Assembly (NCBI GenBank): GCA_046724395.1
Contig: JBKOWM010000113.1
Location: 1-13,389, forward strand
DNA: 13,389 bases
Source of the DNA: DATAEU01 sp046724395
GTDB lineage: Bacteria > Actinomycetota > UBA4738 > HRBIN12
Direction of reading: 5' to 3'
Shown here: positions 6,795 to 13,389 of the stretch, piece after piece
How positions within the stretch are numbered: the first letter of the stretch is position 1
Layout of the letters: every line of letters starts with the position of its first letter
Notes under the pieces: model-generated
What the model was told of the DNA's origin: nothing
The model's database searches: none
Seen by the model: only the letters and a program-made list of their open reading frames with translations
Program-made: the position numbers and the translations under genes

Positions 6795-7982
6795 TCAAGG
6801 CGCGGCGGCCGCGTGGGCGCCGACCCAGCGGACGCCGACGTCCCGGTAAACGAGTACGGCCCGGCCCGGACGACGCAGGCTTCCGTCGCTCGCGAACGCG
6901 TACGTACGCGCGAGGCCGTCGAACGTCGGTGTCTGCGAGAGCGCGTCCGCGACCTCGGTCCGGTCGGCGGCCCCCGATCCGATCGCGTCGATGAGCATCC
7001 AGGCGACGTCCCACGCCTCAGTGGCGAACGGCCCGGGCGAGACGCCGAACGAGGATTGGTAGTTCTGGATGAAGCGTTGCGCGCGCAGGCCCGTCGAGGT
7101 GGAGAGGTCGACGCACGGACAGACCGAGACGGTGCCGCGGCCCCGAGGACCGGCGGTCGCGATGTAGCTCGCATCCTTGAGACTCTCGCCGCCGAACACT
7201 CGCACGGATCGCAGCCCGGCGGCGACGAGCGCGAGGCGCAGGAGTCCGCCCCCGGTCGGCGTCCCGCCCCAGACGATCGATCGGCATTCGGCGTCCCGGA
7301 TTGCGGACGCCACCTGCGGATCGTCGGGGTCTGTGTCCGCGAGTCCGAGTCGGAGGGCGGGAGGCGTCGTCAGCGCTTGTCGGACGGCGCGCAGCAGGCC
7401 GGCCGACGCGGCCGAGCCGTCGCCGAGCAGGCACGTTCCTCTCAGGCCGACCAATGCGCGGATCGAGGCGACGAGTCTGCTCGCTTCCCGATCGACGTCC
7501 GGGACCGCCCGGCGCCATGCCGTCCAGCCCTGCTCGGCGAGGTCCGGACCGAGCGTCGAGAGCGAAATGGTCGGCACTCCTGCCGAATCCAATCGCCCCC
7601 CGAGCGCAATCTGCCCGGTGAGCTGAGGGCCGACGATCACGGCGACGATCGTCGGGTCCTCGACGATCCGATCCGCGACGTCCCGAATGCCGTCGGCCGT
7701 TCCCTCGGTGTCCAGCAGCACGATCTGCGCGGTCACCCCCATGGCAGCCCGCAGCCCGGCAGCGTCGACGGCGAGCCGCGCTCCCTGCAGCGCCGGCGCG
7801 ATGCGCTGCGTCGCGCCGTCCTGCGACAGGTCCGAGACGAACGCGATCTTGAGGTCCGTGAGGACGGCGCCGGCCGGGCTCGTCGGCGGCGTCGTCGGCT
7901 CCTTGCCGGCGTCACCGGTGCACGCCGTCGCGAGGGCGGCGAGGACGAGAACGAGCCGGGCGACGCGCATTCGGCACGTCAT
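6795..7982 (-). CDS. Orphan branched-chain-type substrate-binding lipoprotein (Peripla_BP_6 / LivK-like)
   Basis: A 395-residue exported lipoprotein related to LivK. The signal peptide ends in lipobox LATAC (Cys21 from the chosen start), followed by a Thr/Pro-rich linker and the type-I periplasmic binding fold: LKIAFVSDLS, VAVIVGPQLTGQIAL, SAGVPTISLS, ECRSIVWGG, FATEAWDVAW. It aligns along its length with the LivK encoded at 12124-13329, including VCPCVDLS against SCTCADLS and four equivalent cysteines. The ATG at 7980-7982 is chosen because longer starts put charged residues before the signal peptide; ATG 7968-7970 is also possible. No clear ribosome site is visible. There is no permease or ATPase of its own, so it may feed the LivHMGF machinery downstream or act as a sensor. 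Ligand unknown, divergence from LivK substantial. Confidence 0.85.
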   Translation of the reverse strand: MTCRMRVARLVLVLAALATACTGDAGKEPTTPPTSPAGAVLTDLKIAFVSDLSQDGATQRIAPALQGARLAVDAAGLRAAMGVTAQIVLLDTEGTADGIRDVADRIVEDPTIVAVIVGPQLTGQIALGGRLDSAGVPTISLSTLGPDLAEQGWTAWRRAVPDVDREASRLVASIRALVGLRGTCLLGDGSAASAGLLRAVRQALTTPPALRLGLADTDPDDPQVASAIRDAECRSIVWGGTPTGGGLLRLALVAAGLRSVRVFGGESLKDASYIATAGPRGRGTVSVCPCVDLSTSTGLRAQRFIQNYQSSFGVSPGPFATEAWDVAWMLIDAIGSGAADRTEVADALSQTPTFDGLARTYAFASDGSLRRPGRAVLVYRDVGVRWVGAHAAAAP

Positions 7983-8079
7983 CTTCGCAGGAGGTCGCCC
8001 CTCGGGGCCCGTGCGTTCCTGACGGTGGCGGCGGCCAACCGTATCGTCGAGGACACGATCCAAGGTCGGAATGCGCCCG

Positions 8080-8099
8080 CGATACGCGTACGTCTATCG
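8080..8099. promoter_or_regulatory. 20-bp imperfect palindrome, candidate operator
   Basis: Arms CGATA and TATCG flank a perfect CGTACG core with two unmatched bases on each side; 16 of 20 positions agree with the reverse complement. It sits midway between the divergent starts of the orphan binding-protein gene and tRNA-Leu. The shape fits a dimeric regulator site, but no known box is recognised. Confidence 0.35.
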
Positions 8100-8192
8100 T
8101 TACTCGAGGCGCAACCGCATCTCGATTGCTACACGCACCGACGTCGGGATCCTTGATCGCTTCATCGGACCGGAGTTGTAGGTCACCGACGC

Positions 8193-8198
8193 TACAAT
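8193..8198 (+). promoter_or_regulatory. -10 element of the tRNA-Leu promoter
   Basis: TACAAT (5 of 6 consensus) ends 8 bp before the mature tRNA 5' end, so the precursor would have almost no leader. The -35 position (about 8170-8175) is poor. A 6-bp inverted repeat TTGTAG/CTACAA (8176-8181, 8192-8197) covers the spacer and -10. Confidence 0.5.
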
Positions 8199-8206
8199 TC
8201 GTCCCG

Positions 8207-8290
8207 GCCGGGGTGGAGGAACGGGCAGACTCGATGGTCTCAAACACCATTGCGCGAAAGCGCGTGCGGGTTCGAATCCCGCCCCCGGCA
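8207..8290 (+). tRNA. tRNA-Leu, anticodon CAA
   Basis: The 84-nt gene folds fully. Acceptor stem is GCCGGGG (8207-8213) with CCCCGGC (8283-8289), D stem GAG/CTC (8216-8218, 8230-8232) and anticodon stem ATGGT/ACCAT around loop CTCAAAC with anticodon CAA (8241-8243), decoding UUG. A long class II variable arm (GCGC-GAAA-GCGC type, about 8251-8265) supports leucine over other CAA readings. The T arm is GCGGG-TTCGAAT-CCCGC (8266-8282). Discriminator A8290 is standard for leucine; CCA is not encoded. The gene ends 10 bp from the converging stop codon of livF. Confidence 0.97.
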
Positions 8291-8300
8291 CCCGTCGACC

Positions 8301-9020
8301 TCAGCTCTCGCCTAAATACGCCTTTCGGACGGCGTCGTTGTTGAGCAGCGCGCTGGCGCGGTCCTCGAGGACGATCTCGCCCGACTCGATGACGTAGCCT
8401 CGGTCCGCCAGCCCGAGGGCCATGTGCGCGTTCTGCTCGATCAGCAGCACGGTCGTCCCCTGGCTGTGAATGTCCGCGATGAGCGAGAAGATCCGCTCCA
8501 CGAGCAGCGGCGCGAGTCCCATCGATGGCTCGTCGAGCATCAGCAGCTGCGGACGGCCCATCAGGGCCCGGCCGATCGCCAACATCTGTTGCTCGCCCCC
8601 AGACAGTGTGCCGCCCGCCTGACGCTGCCGCTCCTTGAGCACCGGGAACAGCGAATAGACGCGCTCGAGATCCTCGCCGACGCCGTCCGCGTCCTTGCGT
8701 CCGTACGCGCCCATCTCCAGGTTCTCGCGGACGCTCATGCGCGAGAAGATCCGCCGCCCCTCCGGGGCGTGCCCGATGCCGCGGGCGACGACCTCGTGTG
8801 CAGACAGGCCGTCGATCCGGTCGCCGCGAAAACGGATGGTTCCATCGGCGGGGCGCTTCACTCCCGAGATCGTCCGAAGCGTGGTCGTCTTGCCGGCGCC
8901 GTTGCCCCCGATGAGTGTCACGATCTCGCCGCCGTCGACCCGCAGCGAGATCCCCTTCACGGCCTCGATCGCGCCGTACCGGATTCGGACCTCGCGCAGT
9001 TCGAGCAGCGGGTCAGTCAT
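8301..9020 (-). CDS. livF: Branched-chain amino acid ABC importer, ATPase LivF
   Basis: A 239-residue cytoplasmic ATPase, one of the two that drive the LivHM permease. Motifs are Walker A GGNGAGKTTT, Q-loop region GHAPEGRRIFSRMSV (typical of LivF), signature LSGGEQQMLAIGRAL, Walker B LLMLDEPSMGLAP and H-loop VLLIEQNAHMAL, where the usual histidine position holds Gln/Asn as is normal for LivF. Length is as expected (about 235-240). The ATG at 9018-9020 overlaps the end of livG by 8 bp. Last gene of the operon; its stop lies 10 bp from the convergent tRNA-Leu, and no terminator is visible in that gap. Confidence 0.96.
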   Translation of the reverse strand: MTDPLLELREVRIRYGAIEAVKGISLRVDGGEIVTLIGGNGAGKTTTLRTISGVKRPADGTIRFRGDRIDGLSAHEVVARGIGHAPEGRRIFSRMSVRENLEMGAYGRKDADGVGEDLERVYSLFPVLKERQRQAGGTLSGGEQQMLAIGRALMGRPQLLMLDEPSMGLAPLLVERIFSLIADIHSQGTTVLLIEQNAHMALGLADRGYVIESGEIVLEDRASALLNNDAVRKAYLGES

Positions 9021-9867
9021 CGGCCGACGCGTCGCGTTCGCCGACGTCTTCCCCCGCCGACTCGTCGACCGCTCGGCGTCCGAGGTACGCCTCGATCACT
9101 CGCGCGTCTCGCTGGACCACGGCCGGCGATCCATCCGCGATCTTTCGTCCGTAGTCCAGCACGGCGACGCGGTCGGACGTCCCCATGACCAGCCTCATGT
9201 CGTGCTCGATCACGAGCACCGTGATCCCGGACTCGCGCACCTTCCGGATCAGCGCCATCAACCCCGCCTTCTCGCTGGGGTTCATGCCGGCGGCGGGCTC
9301 GTCGAGGAGCAGGAGCGTCGGCTTCGTCGCCATCGCGCGCGCGATCTCGAGCCGGCGCTGGTCGCCGTACGCCAGGTTCCTGGCGAGCTCGTTGGCGTAG
9401 CGCGCGATCCCGACGAAGTCGAGCAGCTCGACGGCTCGCTGGAACGTCACCCGTTCCTCGTCGCGCTGTCTCGGCGTGTGGAACATCGCCTGCAGCACGC
9501 TCTGCCGATTGTGCGCGTCGACCCCCACCATGACGTTCTCGATGGCGGTCATGTCCGCGAATAGCCGGACGTTCTGGAACGTTCGCGCGATCCCGAGGCG
9601 AGTGATCTGGAAAGGCCGGCGCTTGCGCGAGTACGGCAGTCCCAGCGGCCGGTACTCGAGCAGCTCGTCGCCCATGAACCGGATGCGACCCGTCGAGGGC
9701 GCGTAGATGCCGGTGATCATGTTGAAGAGCGTCGTCTTGCCGGCGCCGTTCGGGCCGATCAGGCCCAGGATCTCGCCGGGATCCAGCCGCAGATCGACCT
9801 GCGAGACGGCCCGGAGGCCGCCGAAGTCCTTCGTGACGTCCTCGACCTCGAGGATCGCCTGCGTCAC
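9013..9867 (-). CDS. livG: Branched-chain amino acid ABC importer, ATPase LivG
   Basis: A 284-residue ATPase partner of LivF. Visible are Walker A GPNGAGKTTLFN, Q-loop ARTFQNVRLF, the LivG-type signature NLAYGDQRRLEIARA, Walker B LLLLDEPAAGMNP and H-loop VIEHDM. The segment between Walker A and the Q-loop holds an insertion of roughly 15 basic residues (LEYRPLGLPYSRKRRP), and an acidic tail of about 20 residues follows the usual EAYLG end. Both make it longer than typical LivG (about 255). Start is GTG at 9865-9867, within a GTGA overlap with the livM stop, which implies translational coupling. The stop lies inside the start of livF. Confidence 0.96.
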   Translation of the reverse strand: MTQAILEVEDVTKDFGGLRAVSQVDLRLDPGEILGLIGPNGAGKTTLFNMITGIYAPSTGRIRFMGDELLEYRPLGLPYSRKRRPFQITRLGIARTFQNVRLFADMTAIENVMVGVDAHNRQSVLQAMFHTPRQRDEERVTFQRAVELLDFVGIARYANELARNLAYGDQRRLEIARAMATKPTLLLLDEPAAGMNPSEKAGLMALIRKVRESGITVLVIEHDMRLVMGTSDRVAVLDYGRKIADGSPAVVQRDARVIEAYLGRRAVDESAGEDVGERDASADD

Positions 9868-11069
9868 GGCGCGGCGCCTCCGTGCCCCGCCTCGTAGACG
9901 GTCTCGTCCTTGACGTCGTGTCCCGTCAGCTCGAGCTCGCGCCGCCGACTCGGGATCAGGCCCTGAGGTCGGAAGATCATGATCGCGACGAGCGCCGCCC
10001 CGAACACAAGGAATCGGGCGTCACCGAGCGAGCGGAAGTACTCCGGGAGGAAGACCATGGCCGCGGCGCCGAGGATCGGTCCGGCGATGCTCCCCATCCC
10101 GCCCAGCACCACCATCGCCAGGACGATGATCGAGCCGAACGTGGGGTTCAGCAGCGTGGCGATCTGCGGGTTGATGAAGATGATCTGGCTCGCGTAGATC
10201 ACACCGGCGATCGAGGCGATGGCCGCGCCCGTCGCGAACGCCAGCAGCTTCATCCTGACCGTCGGCACACCCATCGCCGCGGCGGCGATCTCGTCCTCTC
10301 GGATCGATGCCCACGCGCGGCCGACGCGTGAGTTGTTGATGCGCGACACGATGAAGACGACGACGACGATCAGGACGAGCGTCAGCCAGTAGTAGGGGTT
10401 GTTGTTCAAGCCGAAGTCGTAGTCGACTCCGTCGACGGCGATAGCGGGGTGCGGGATGCTCTTCACCCCCAGCGGCCCGCCCGTGAAATCCCGAAGGTTG
10501 TTCGCCACGATCCGCACGATCTCGCCGAACCCGAGCGTCACGATCGCGAGGTAGTCCCCCCGCAGACGGAGCGTCGGCGTCCCGAGCAGGACGCCGGCGA
10601 TCAAGGCCACCGCCATCGCCACGAAGAAGAACAGCCAGGTGTACATGTGGAACTCGGGGAGCAGGTCGAGCGTGTTCGGGAGCTCCTCACGCTGGGCGAG
10701 CGTGAATCGAACGGCGCCCGAGAGGATCGCATAGGTGTACGCACCGATCGCGAAGAAGGCCACGTAACCAAGGTCGAGAAGACCGGCGAAGCCGACGACG
10801 ATGTTGAGGCCGAGCGCCAGGAGCGCTGCCAGACCGATTTTGAACGTGATCGCCACCCAGTAGTTCGACCGATCGGAGAGGTACGGCATGAGATACGGGA
10901 GCGATGCCGCCAGCACGAACAGCAGGGCGAGGATGCCCAATCGCACTGGCGCGGGCAGCGCCCGATATCGCCGTCGAAGCGCGTCCACGGAGCCGCTGAC
11001 GCGATCGCGGACGCTCGGCGCCTCGACAGTGTCCGAAGGCGGCAACGTCGACGGCGGACGCGCAGCCAT
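9864..11069 (-). CDS. livM: Branched-chain amino acid ABC importer, permease LivM
   Basis: A 401-residue polytopic permease subunit. After about 43 hydrophilic N-terminal residues come hydrophobic segments starting VRLGILALLFVLAASLPYLM. The LivM hallmark GLNIVVGFAGLLDLGYVAFFAIGAYTYA region, LRGDYLAIVTLGFGEIVRI, the cytoplasmic coupling loop RAWASIREDEIAAAAMGV and the C-terminal VVLGGMGSIAGPILGA are all present. Length is within family range. The ATG at 11067-11069 starts 1 bp after the livH stop codon. A charged C-terminal tail of about 30 residues follows the last helix. It pairs with LivH to form the transmembrane channel and is driven by LivG and LivF. Confidence 0.95.
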   Translation of the reverse strand: MAARPPSTLPPSDTVEAPSVRDRVSGSVDALRRRYRALPAPVRLGILALLFVLAASLPYLMPYLSDRSNYWVAITFKIGLAALLALGLNIVVGFAGLLDLGYVAFFAIGAYTYAILSGAVRFTLAQREELPNTLDLLPEFHMYTWLFFFVAMAVALIAGVLLGTPTLRLRGDYLAIVTLGFGEIVRIVANNLRDFTGGPLGVKSIPHPAIAVDGVDYDFGLNNNPYYWLTLVLIVVVVFIVSRINNSRVGRAWASIREDEIAAAAMGVPTVRMKLLAFATGAAIASIAGVIYASQIIFINPQIATLLNPTFGSIIVLAMVVLGGMGSIAGPILGAAAMVFLPEYFRSLGDARFLVFGAALVAIMIFRPQGLIPSRRRELELTGHDVKDETVYEAGHGGAAP

Positions 11070-11070
11070 A

Positions 11071-12048
11071 TCAGCCGCCGACCTGCTCGCCGAGGATTCC
11101 GGTCGGGCGGAACATCAGCACCAGGACCAAGACCGAGAAGGCGATCACGTCCCTCCACTGCGAGGAGATGCACGCGACCCCGAGGTTCTCCACCAGGCCG
11201 AGGAGCAAACCGCCGAGCATCGCGCCGCGGATGTTGCCGATGCCGCCGAGGACGGCCGCGGTGAAGGCCTTGATGCCGGGGAAGAACCCGACGTTGAATT
11301 GCGTCACGCCGAAGTTCAGGGCAAAAAGGAGTCCTGCGGCGCCGGCCATCACGCCGCCCACCCCGAACGTGAGCATGATGATCGACTCGCGGTTGACGCC
11401 CATCATCGACGCGATGTCCGGCTCCTCCGCCACAGCGCGGATCCCCCTGCCCAGACGAGTCCGCCGAACGAACGCGTCGAGGACGAACATCATGACGACC
11501 GCCACGACGATGATCAGCACCTGGATGTTGTTGACCGGAACGCCCGCGATGGAGAACACCTCGTGCCGTTCCAGCACGTCCGGAACGGGGATCGGCGCTC
11601 GACCCGCGATCGCGGGCCAGCCGAACGGGAGCCCGAGGTGGCGCTCACCGTCGAGCAGCAGGAATAGGTTCGACAGGAACAGGGAGACGCCAATGGCCGC
11701 GATGAGGTACGCGAGCCGAGAGGCGCCTCGCTTACGGAGCGGCCGGTACGCGATGCGTTCCATGCCGACGGCGGTTGCCGCGGCGAACAGCATCGCGACG
11801 GCGAACGCGATGAGCAGCGTTACCCAAAGGGAAGCTCCCGATCGCGGCGCCGTCACGCCGAGCCACTGGAGCGCGTACACCCCTCCGAACGACCCGATCA
11901 TGAAGACCTCGGAGTGCGCGAAGTTGAGGAGCTGAAGCACCCCGTAGACCATCGTGTACCCGAGCGCGATCATCGCGTACAGCGATCCAAGGACCAGTCC
12001 GGTGATCGTCAGCGCGATCCACGTCGTCGGGTCGGACGGACAGCTCAC
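11071..12048 (-). CDS. livH: Branched-chain amino acid ABC importer, permease LivH
   Basis: A 325-residue permease subunit with about eight hydrophobic segments. Family signatures are GSLYAMIALGYTMVYGVLQL followed by LNFAHSEVFMIGSFGG near the N-terminus, the coupling loop GRGIRAVAEEPDIASMMGVN, and GGIGNIRGAMLGGLLLGLVE near the C-terminus. Start is GTG at 12046-12048, preceded by GGAGGGG on the minus strand (about 12053-12058), a good ribosome site. The first hydrophobic helix begins about 10 residues in, as normal for LivH. The gene follows livK after a 75-bp gap holding a strong hairpin, which probably lowers or uncouples its expression relative to livK. Confidence 0.95.
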   Translation of the reverse strand: MSCPSDPTTWIALTITGLVLGSLYAMIALGYTMVYGVLQLLNFAHSEVFMIGSFGGVYALQWLGVTAPRSGASLWVTLLIAFAVAMLFAAATAVGMERIAYRPLRKRGASRLAYLIAAIGVSLFLSNLFLLLDGERHLGLPFGWPAIAGRAPIPVPDVLERHEVFSIAGVPVNNIQVLIIVVAVVMMFVLDAFVRRTRLGRGIRAVAEEPDIASMMGVNRESIIMLTFGVGGVMAGAAGLLFALNFGVTQFNVGFFPGIKAFTAAVLGGIGNIRGAMLGGLLLGLVENLGVACISSQWRDVIAFSVLVLVLMFRPTGILGEQVGG

Positions 12049-12067
12049 GAGCCCCTCCGTCGCCGCT

Positions 12068-12097
12068 GAAGGGGCGGGCTCGACGGCCCGCCCCTTC
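12068..12097 (-). terminator. 12-bp perfect GC hairpin between livK and livH
   Basis: GAAGGGGCGGGC (12068-12079) and its exact reverse complement (12086-12097) flank a 6-nt loop, 26 bp after the livK stop and 19 bp before the livH start. No U-tract follows on the minus strand, so it is not a classic terminator. It may act as a partial terminator of the U-less type or as a 3' stabiliser that keeps binding-protein mRNA more abundant than permease mRNA. Confidence 0.7.
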
Positions 12098-12123
12098 GTC
12101 GCGACCGATCCTCGTTTGGCCGG

Positions 12124-13329
12124 CTACGCGGGGACGACGTCGTCGGACGATCCGAGCACCGTCCACGCGCCCTTCTGGACCTCGTAGAAAAAGAGGATGC
12201 GCGCTTCGGGAGCGAGCTCACCGACGTCGTCGAACGTGTACGCCTTCGTGAGGCCCTGGAACCCGTCCACGTCCTGCAGCCATGTGGTGATCGATTCCCG
12301 GTCCGTGTTCCCGTCCTTCATCGCGGCGATGTACAGCTGCGCGATGTCGTACCCCTCGGCCCCGTAGATCTGTGGGTCCTCACCGAACTCGGCGTTGTAG
12401 TCCTTGACGAACTGCTGGGCGGCCGGGTCCTTGCTCTTCGACAGGTCCGCGCACGTGCACGACGAGATCGTGCCGTCCGCCGTGCCGCCCGCGGCCGTGA
12501 TGAGCGTGTCGTCCTTGATTCCGTCACCGCCGACCAGCGGGACGTTGTCGAGGCCGGCGTCGGTCATCTGGCTGCGGATGAGACCCGCCTCCGGCGAATA
12601 CCCGCCGTAGAACAACGCCTGACATCCCGCGTCCCCGATCTTCTGGACGATCGCCGAGTAGTCCTTGCCGCCCGGCTCCACCTCCTCGTTGAGCGGGACT
12701 TCCACACCGAGCGAGTCGAACTCCTTGACCGCCTCGTCCTTCAGGCCGAGGCCGTACGGCGACCCGTCGCTGACCGCGCACGCCGAGGTCGCGTTGTCGA
12801 CCTTCGCGATGTAGTCGGCCGCGGGCGGGCCCATGTCGCTGTTGTTGCCGAGCGCCCGGAACCAGTGCGTCCATCCGTTGGTCGCCAGGGCGTCGTCGGT
12901 TGCGGACTGAGTCACGAACGGGATTCCCGCCTGGTCGAGCTTGTCGCCCACAGCGGCCGACTCGCCCGAGAACGCGGGGCCGATGACGCCGACGAACGAC
13001 TCGTCGCCGACGACCTGGTCGACGAGCGGAGCGGCGGTGTCCGGGTTGCCCTGCGTGTCGAACGGTACGAGCTCGACGTTGACCGGCAGATCGCCCGACG
13101 CGTTCGCGTCATCGAAGGCCATCTTCGCGGCGTTGTAGCCGCTCACCACGAGCAGCTTGTAGTCGCCCGAGAGCGCTCCGAAGAAGCCGATCTTGACGGT
13201 CTCCCCGCCGCCCCCTCCTCCGCCTCCGCCACCGCCACCCTCGTCGTTGCCGTTGGAGCAGCCGGTAGCGACGACGGCCAGCACCGCGATGGCTGCGAGC
13301 GTCCGGAATGCGACCGGTCTCATGCCCAT
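12124..13329 (-). CDS. livK: Branched-chain amino acid ABC importer, substrate-binding lipoprotein LivK
   Basis: A 401-residue exported lipoprotein that captures branched-chain or related amino acids for LivHMGF. The signal peptide ends VVATGC (Cys24). A run of 12 consecutive glycines (about residues 31-42) tethers the type-I binding fold: VKIGFFGALSGDYK, VGVIGPAFSGESAAV, AGIPFVTQSATD, GCQALFYGGYSPEAG, YGAEGYDIAQLYI. A CxC pair sits at Cys291/Cys293. ATG 13327-13329 is given, but ATG 13321-13323 two codons later is equally good because GAGAGGGGG then lies at a better distance. First gene of the Liv operon. The 60 bp visible upstream show no convincing promoter, so it may lie beyond the window. 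The exact ligand (Leu/Ile/Val or another) cannot be told from sequence. Confidence 0.94.
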   Translation of the reverse strand: MGMRPVAFRTLAAIAVLAVVATGCSNGNDEGGGGGGGGGGGGETVKIGFFGALSGDYKLLVVSGYNAAKMAFDDANASGDLPVNVELVPFDTQGNPDTAAPLVDQVVGDESFVGVIGPAFSGESAAVGDKLDQAGIPFVTQSATDDALATNGWTHWFRALGNNSDMGPPAADYIAKVDNATSACAVSDGSPYGLGLKDEAVKEFDSLGVEVPLNEEVEPGGKDYSAIVQKIGDAGCQALFYGGYSPEAGLIRSQMTDAGLDNVPLVGGDGIKDDTLITAAGGTADGTISSCTCADLSKSKDPAAQQFVKDYNAEFGEDPQIYGAEGYDIAQLYIAAMKDGNTDRESITTWLQDVDGFQGLTKAYTFDDVGELAPEARILFFYEVQKGAWTVLGSSDDVVPA

Positions 13330-13389
13330 GCCCCCTCTCGCATACGCCGCCCCATCCGTCGGGGCGCAATGTTTGGGAGGGTCCTACCA

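Larger units (their letters stand above)
7983..8206. other. Divergent intergenic region, orphan binding protein / tRNA-Leu
   Basis: This 224-bp stretch has no convincing coding sequence. It contains a 20-bp imperfect palindrome (8080-8099) and the tRNA promoter region (8176-8198). I could not find a convincing promoter for the minus-strand binding-protein gene by eye. Confidence 0.5.

Noticed and set aside
6735..8156. Long plus-strand ORF (473 codons) opposite the orphan binding protein
   Set aside because: Same kind of GC-driven antisense frame; Arg/Asp/Gly-rich, no domain, and the minus strand encodes a clear lipoprotein.
1..13389. CRISPR array, insertion sequence, prophage or defence genes
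   Set aside because: No regularly spaced repeats, transposase, integrase or phage-like proteins were seen. All recognised proteins are housekeeping or transport.

Overview
The window is GC-rich (about two thirds G+C by eye) bacterial chromosome. GTG starts, lipobox-type lipoprotein substrate-binding proteins, glycine-rich linkers after the lipidated cysteine and a PolA whose proofreading site has decayed all fit a monoderm, high-GC bacterium. Actinomycetota, probably an uncultured or environmental lineage, is the best guess. The sequence alone does not fix the genus or exclude another GC-rich phylum. Most of the window is ordinary housekeeping and nutrient-uptake DNA.

Layout, left to right. 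(1) 1-2141, minus: polA, cut by the window edge inside polymerase motif B. (2) 2142-2277: a divergent promoter region with a perfect 8-2-8 palindrome. (3) 2278-3126, plus: an FTR1/EfeU-type iron permease. (4) 3127-3588: a gene-free convergent gap. It holds a consensus-like sigma-70 promoter that points at a self-complementary block (3303-3438) and then an 81-nt hairpin (3444-3524). This is the best candidate here for something undescribed, a possible small RNA gene. (5) 3589-6705, minus: a complete polar amino acid ABC importer operon, binding protein -> permease -> ATPase, with its own promoter. (6) 6795-7982, minus: an orphan branched-chain-type binding lipoprotein. (7) 8207-8290, plus: tRNA-Leu(CAA). 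(8) 8301-13329, minus: a complete branched-chain amino acid (Liv) importer operon, livK-livH-livM-livG-livF, with tightly spaced or overlapping permease and ATPase genes and a strong hairpin between livK and livH.

Functionally the region is dominated by amino acid uptake: one polar amino acid importer, one leucine/isoleucine/valine-type importer, and an extra binding protein that resembles LivK and could share the LivHMGF machinery. The less routine points are the putative RNA locus, several palindromes at promoters, a permease with an extra N-terminal membrane domain, cysteine positions shared by the two Liv-type binding proteins, and a tRNA-Leu gene lying tail to tail with the Liv operon.
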